From Candidatus Iainarchaeum sp. (GTDB lineage Archaea > Iainarchaeota > Iainarchaeia > Iainarchaeales > JAGHAR01): a stretch of 7,650 nt of DNA. The stretch covers positions 1 to 7,650 of the forward strand of contig JAGHAR010000128.1 in NCBI GenBank assembly GCA_021161405.1. Direction: 5' to 3'. This document shows, in pieces, positions 6,568-7,650 of this stretch (positions within the stretch are counted from its first letter, which is position 1; each line of letters begins with the position of its first letter). The notes beneath the pieces were generated by a model. The model did not search any database, was not told the DNA's origin, and worked only from the letters and a program-made list of their open reading frames with translations. The translations under genes were made by a program, and so were the position numbers.

Positions 6568-7557
6568 ATGAAGAGAGTGTTATATCTATTCACTTCAGGG
6601 AAATTACTGCGAATGAATAATACGCTTGTTTTTGAAAAAGAAGATAAAAAGAGGGTTCATCTACCAGTAGAACAGACAGACTCTATCTACGTTTTTGGAG
6701 AACTTGATCTAAACAAAAGAGTACTCGAATTTCTTACAAAACAACAGATTATCCTTCATTTTTTTAATCGTTATGATTACTACTCAGGAACATATTACCC
6801 GCGTGAACATTTGAACTCTGGTTTTCTTATCTTAGAACAGGCAAACTTTTATAATGATATGAGAAAGCGCTTTGGATTAGCGAAATTATTTATAAGAGGT
6901 TCAATGGATAACATGCTTTCAGTCTTGAATTACTACAATCGAAGAGGAAAATCTTTGGAAAGGCAAATAGAGAATTTAAAGAAACTCAAAGAATGTCTCG
7001 AAGATACTCAGACCATAGATGAAGCCATGGCAATTGAAGGAAATTTCAGAGACCTTTATTACAAGTGCTTTGACAAGATTATCAGCGACAAAAGCTTCGA
7101 GTTTGTAAATAGATCAAGGAGACCTCCATTAAATAGGATTAATGCACTTATCAGCTTTGGTAATTCAGTGCTTTATACAACTGTTCTTGGAGAGATATAC
7201 AGAACACATCTTGATCCACGAATAGGATTTCTTCATGCAACTAATTTCAGAAGTTTCTCATTAAATCTCGATGTCGCTGAAATATTCAAACCTATTATCG
7301 TGGACAGGCTTATATTTTCTCTCATAAATAAGAAGCAAGTACAAGCAAAGCACTTTGCAAAGCACCTTGATGGAATATACATGAATGATAAAGGCAAAGA
7401 AATTTTTGTGAGGGCGTATGATGAAAAATTGAAATCCACCTTTAAACACCCACGTTTAAAGAGAAATGTTTCATACAGGTATCTCATTAGACTCGAACTG
7501 TACAAGATAGAAAAGCACATCATAGGAGAAAAAGAATATACTCCATGGAAAGGTTAA
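6568..7557 (+). CDS. cas1: Cas1 CRISPR integrase
   Basis: Cas1 is the metal-dependent integrase that, with Cas2, inserts new spacers at the leader end of the array. The 329-residue product has normal family length and opens MKRVLYLFTSGKLLRMNNTL, typical of type I-B Cas1. Catalytic residues can be assigned: E157 in AIEGNFRDLYY, H223 in GFLHATNFRSFSLNLD and E238 just after (LDVAEIFKP). The conserved RRPP (184-187) and the helix LNRINALISFGNSVLYTTVL are also present. The N-terminal beta domain spans about residues 1-80. Start: ATG at 6568, 3 nt after the cas4 stop. There is no good SD, only a G-rich GGGTGTGATG, so translation is probably coupled to cas4. Cas2 follows after 1 nt. Confidence 0.97.
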   Translation: MKRVLYLFTSGKLLRMNNTLVFEKEDKKRVHLPVEQTDSIYVFGELDLNKRVLEFLTKQQIILHFFNRYDYYSGTYYPREHLNSGFLILEQANFYNDMRKRFGLAKLFIRGSMDNMLSVLNYYNRRGKSLERQIENLKKLKECLEDTQTIDEAMAIEGNFRDLYYKCFDKIISDKSFEFVNRSRRPPLNRINALISFGNSVLYTTVLGEIYRTHLDPRIGFLHATNFRSFSLNLDVAEIFKPIIVDRLIFSLINKKQVQAKHFAKHLDGIYMNDKGKEIFVRAYDEKLKSTFKHPRLKRNVSYRYLIRLELYKIEKHIIGEKEYTPWKG

Positions 7558-7558
7558 A

Positions 7559-7650
7559 ATGTACGTTCTGATTGTATATGACATAGGAGAAAAGCGGGTA
7601 AACAAAGTTTTGAAACTCTGCCGTCGCTACTTAGACTGGGTGCAAAATTC
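7559..7650 (+). CDS. cas2: Cas2, N-terminal part, cut by the window end
   Basis: Cas2 is the small dimeric protein that bridges two Cas1 dimers in the integration complex. Thirty codons are visible from the ATG at 7559. The sequence begins MYVLIVYDIGEKRVNKVLKL and continues into RRYLDWVQN, which is characteristic: first beta strand with the conserved Asp of the YDI motif (D8), then KRVNKVLK and the WVQNS approach to strand two. It starts 1 nt after the cas1 stop, with a weak GGAAAGG (7547-7553) upstream. A complete protein would be about 85-95 residues, so roughly two thirds lies beyond the window. Confidence 0.93.
   Translation, partial: MYVLIVYDIGEKRVNKVLKLCRRYLDWVQN

Larger units (their letters stand above)
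1..7650 (+). other. Type I-B CRISPR-Cas operon (cas6-8b-11-7-5-3-4-1-2), both ends cut
   Basis: Nine consecutive same-strand genes have the content and order of a bacterial subtype I-B locus. Csh1-type Cas8b and Csh2-type Cas7 define the subtype. Cas5, an HD-helicase Cas3 and an adjacent Cas4-Cas1-Cas2 block complete it. Junctions are +4, +2, +14, +11, -4, -8, +3 and +1 nt, so one polycistronic transcript starting upstream of position 1 is the simplest reading. I see no internal terminator-like hairpin with a U-tract and no room for a promoter except inside coding sequence. No direct-repeat array is present; it should lie upstream of cas6 or downstream of cas2. Confidence 0.95.

Noticed and set aside
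7521..7594. Direct repeat CATAGGAGAAAA at 7521 and 7582
   Set aside because: Only 12 nt long, A/G-rich, and each copy falls in a conserved coding context (IIGEK in Cas1, DIGEK in Cas2); it is not an array repeat.

Overview
The window holds one tightly packed, entirely plus-strand operon: an almost complete type I-B CRISPR-Cas locus in the order cas6 (3' end only) - cas8b/csh1 - cas11-like small subunit - cas7/csh2 - cas5 - cas3 - cas4 - cas1 - cas2 (5' end only). Neighbouring genes are separated by at most 14 nt or overlap by a few bases. There is no intergenic stretch long enough for an independent promoter or terminator, and no rRNA, tRNA, transposon or CRISPR array lies inside the window.

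The DNA is A+T-rich, with heavy use of AGA/AGG and ATA codons, purine-rich mRNA, strong GGAGG-type ribosome binding sites and frequent GTG/TTG starts. Together with the look of the Cas1, Cas2, Cas5 and Cas7 proteins, this suggests a thermophilic bacterium, perhaps of the Thermotogota or a related clostridial lineage. That placement is an impression from memory and not a database result.

Region by region: positions 1-302 are the C-terminal third or so of the crRNA-processing enzyme Cas6. Positions 307-3744 encode the Cascade effector subunits (Cas8b large subunit, Cas11-like small subunit, Cas7 backbone, Cas5). Positions 3741-6074 encode the HD nuclease-helicase Cas3. Positions 6067-7650 encode the adaptation module Cas4, Cas1 and the start of Cas2. 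In the expected pathway Cas4-Cas1-Cas2 acquire spacers, Cas6 cuts the pre-crRNA, Cas5-Cas7-Cas8b-Cas11 bind crRNA and target DNA, and Cas3 degrades the target.

The most unusual part is the cas8b/cas11 junction near 1605-1625. In ordinary type I-B systems the small subunit is the C-terminal part of the Csh1 reading frame and is also made from an internal start. Here the Csh1-like sequence is split into a 437-residue and a 149-residue frame. The second frame has its own strong ribosome binding site and TTG start, in the -1 frame, 2 nt after the stop of the first. The binding site overlaps a run of six G forming a correctly phased -1 slippery heptamer (G GGG GGC). The locus could therefore be a genuinely split gene, a programmed frameshift producing both fused and separate forms, or a homopolymer error or mutation. 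A second structural oddity is a near-perfect 13-bp inverted repeat inside cas5 (3157-3184).
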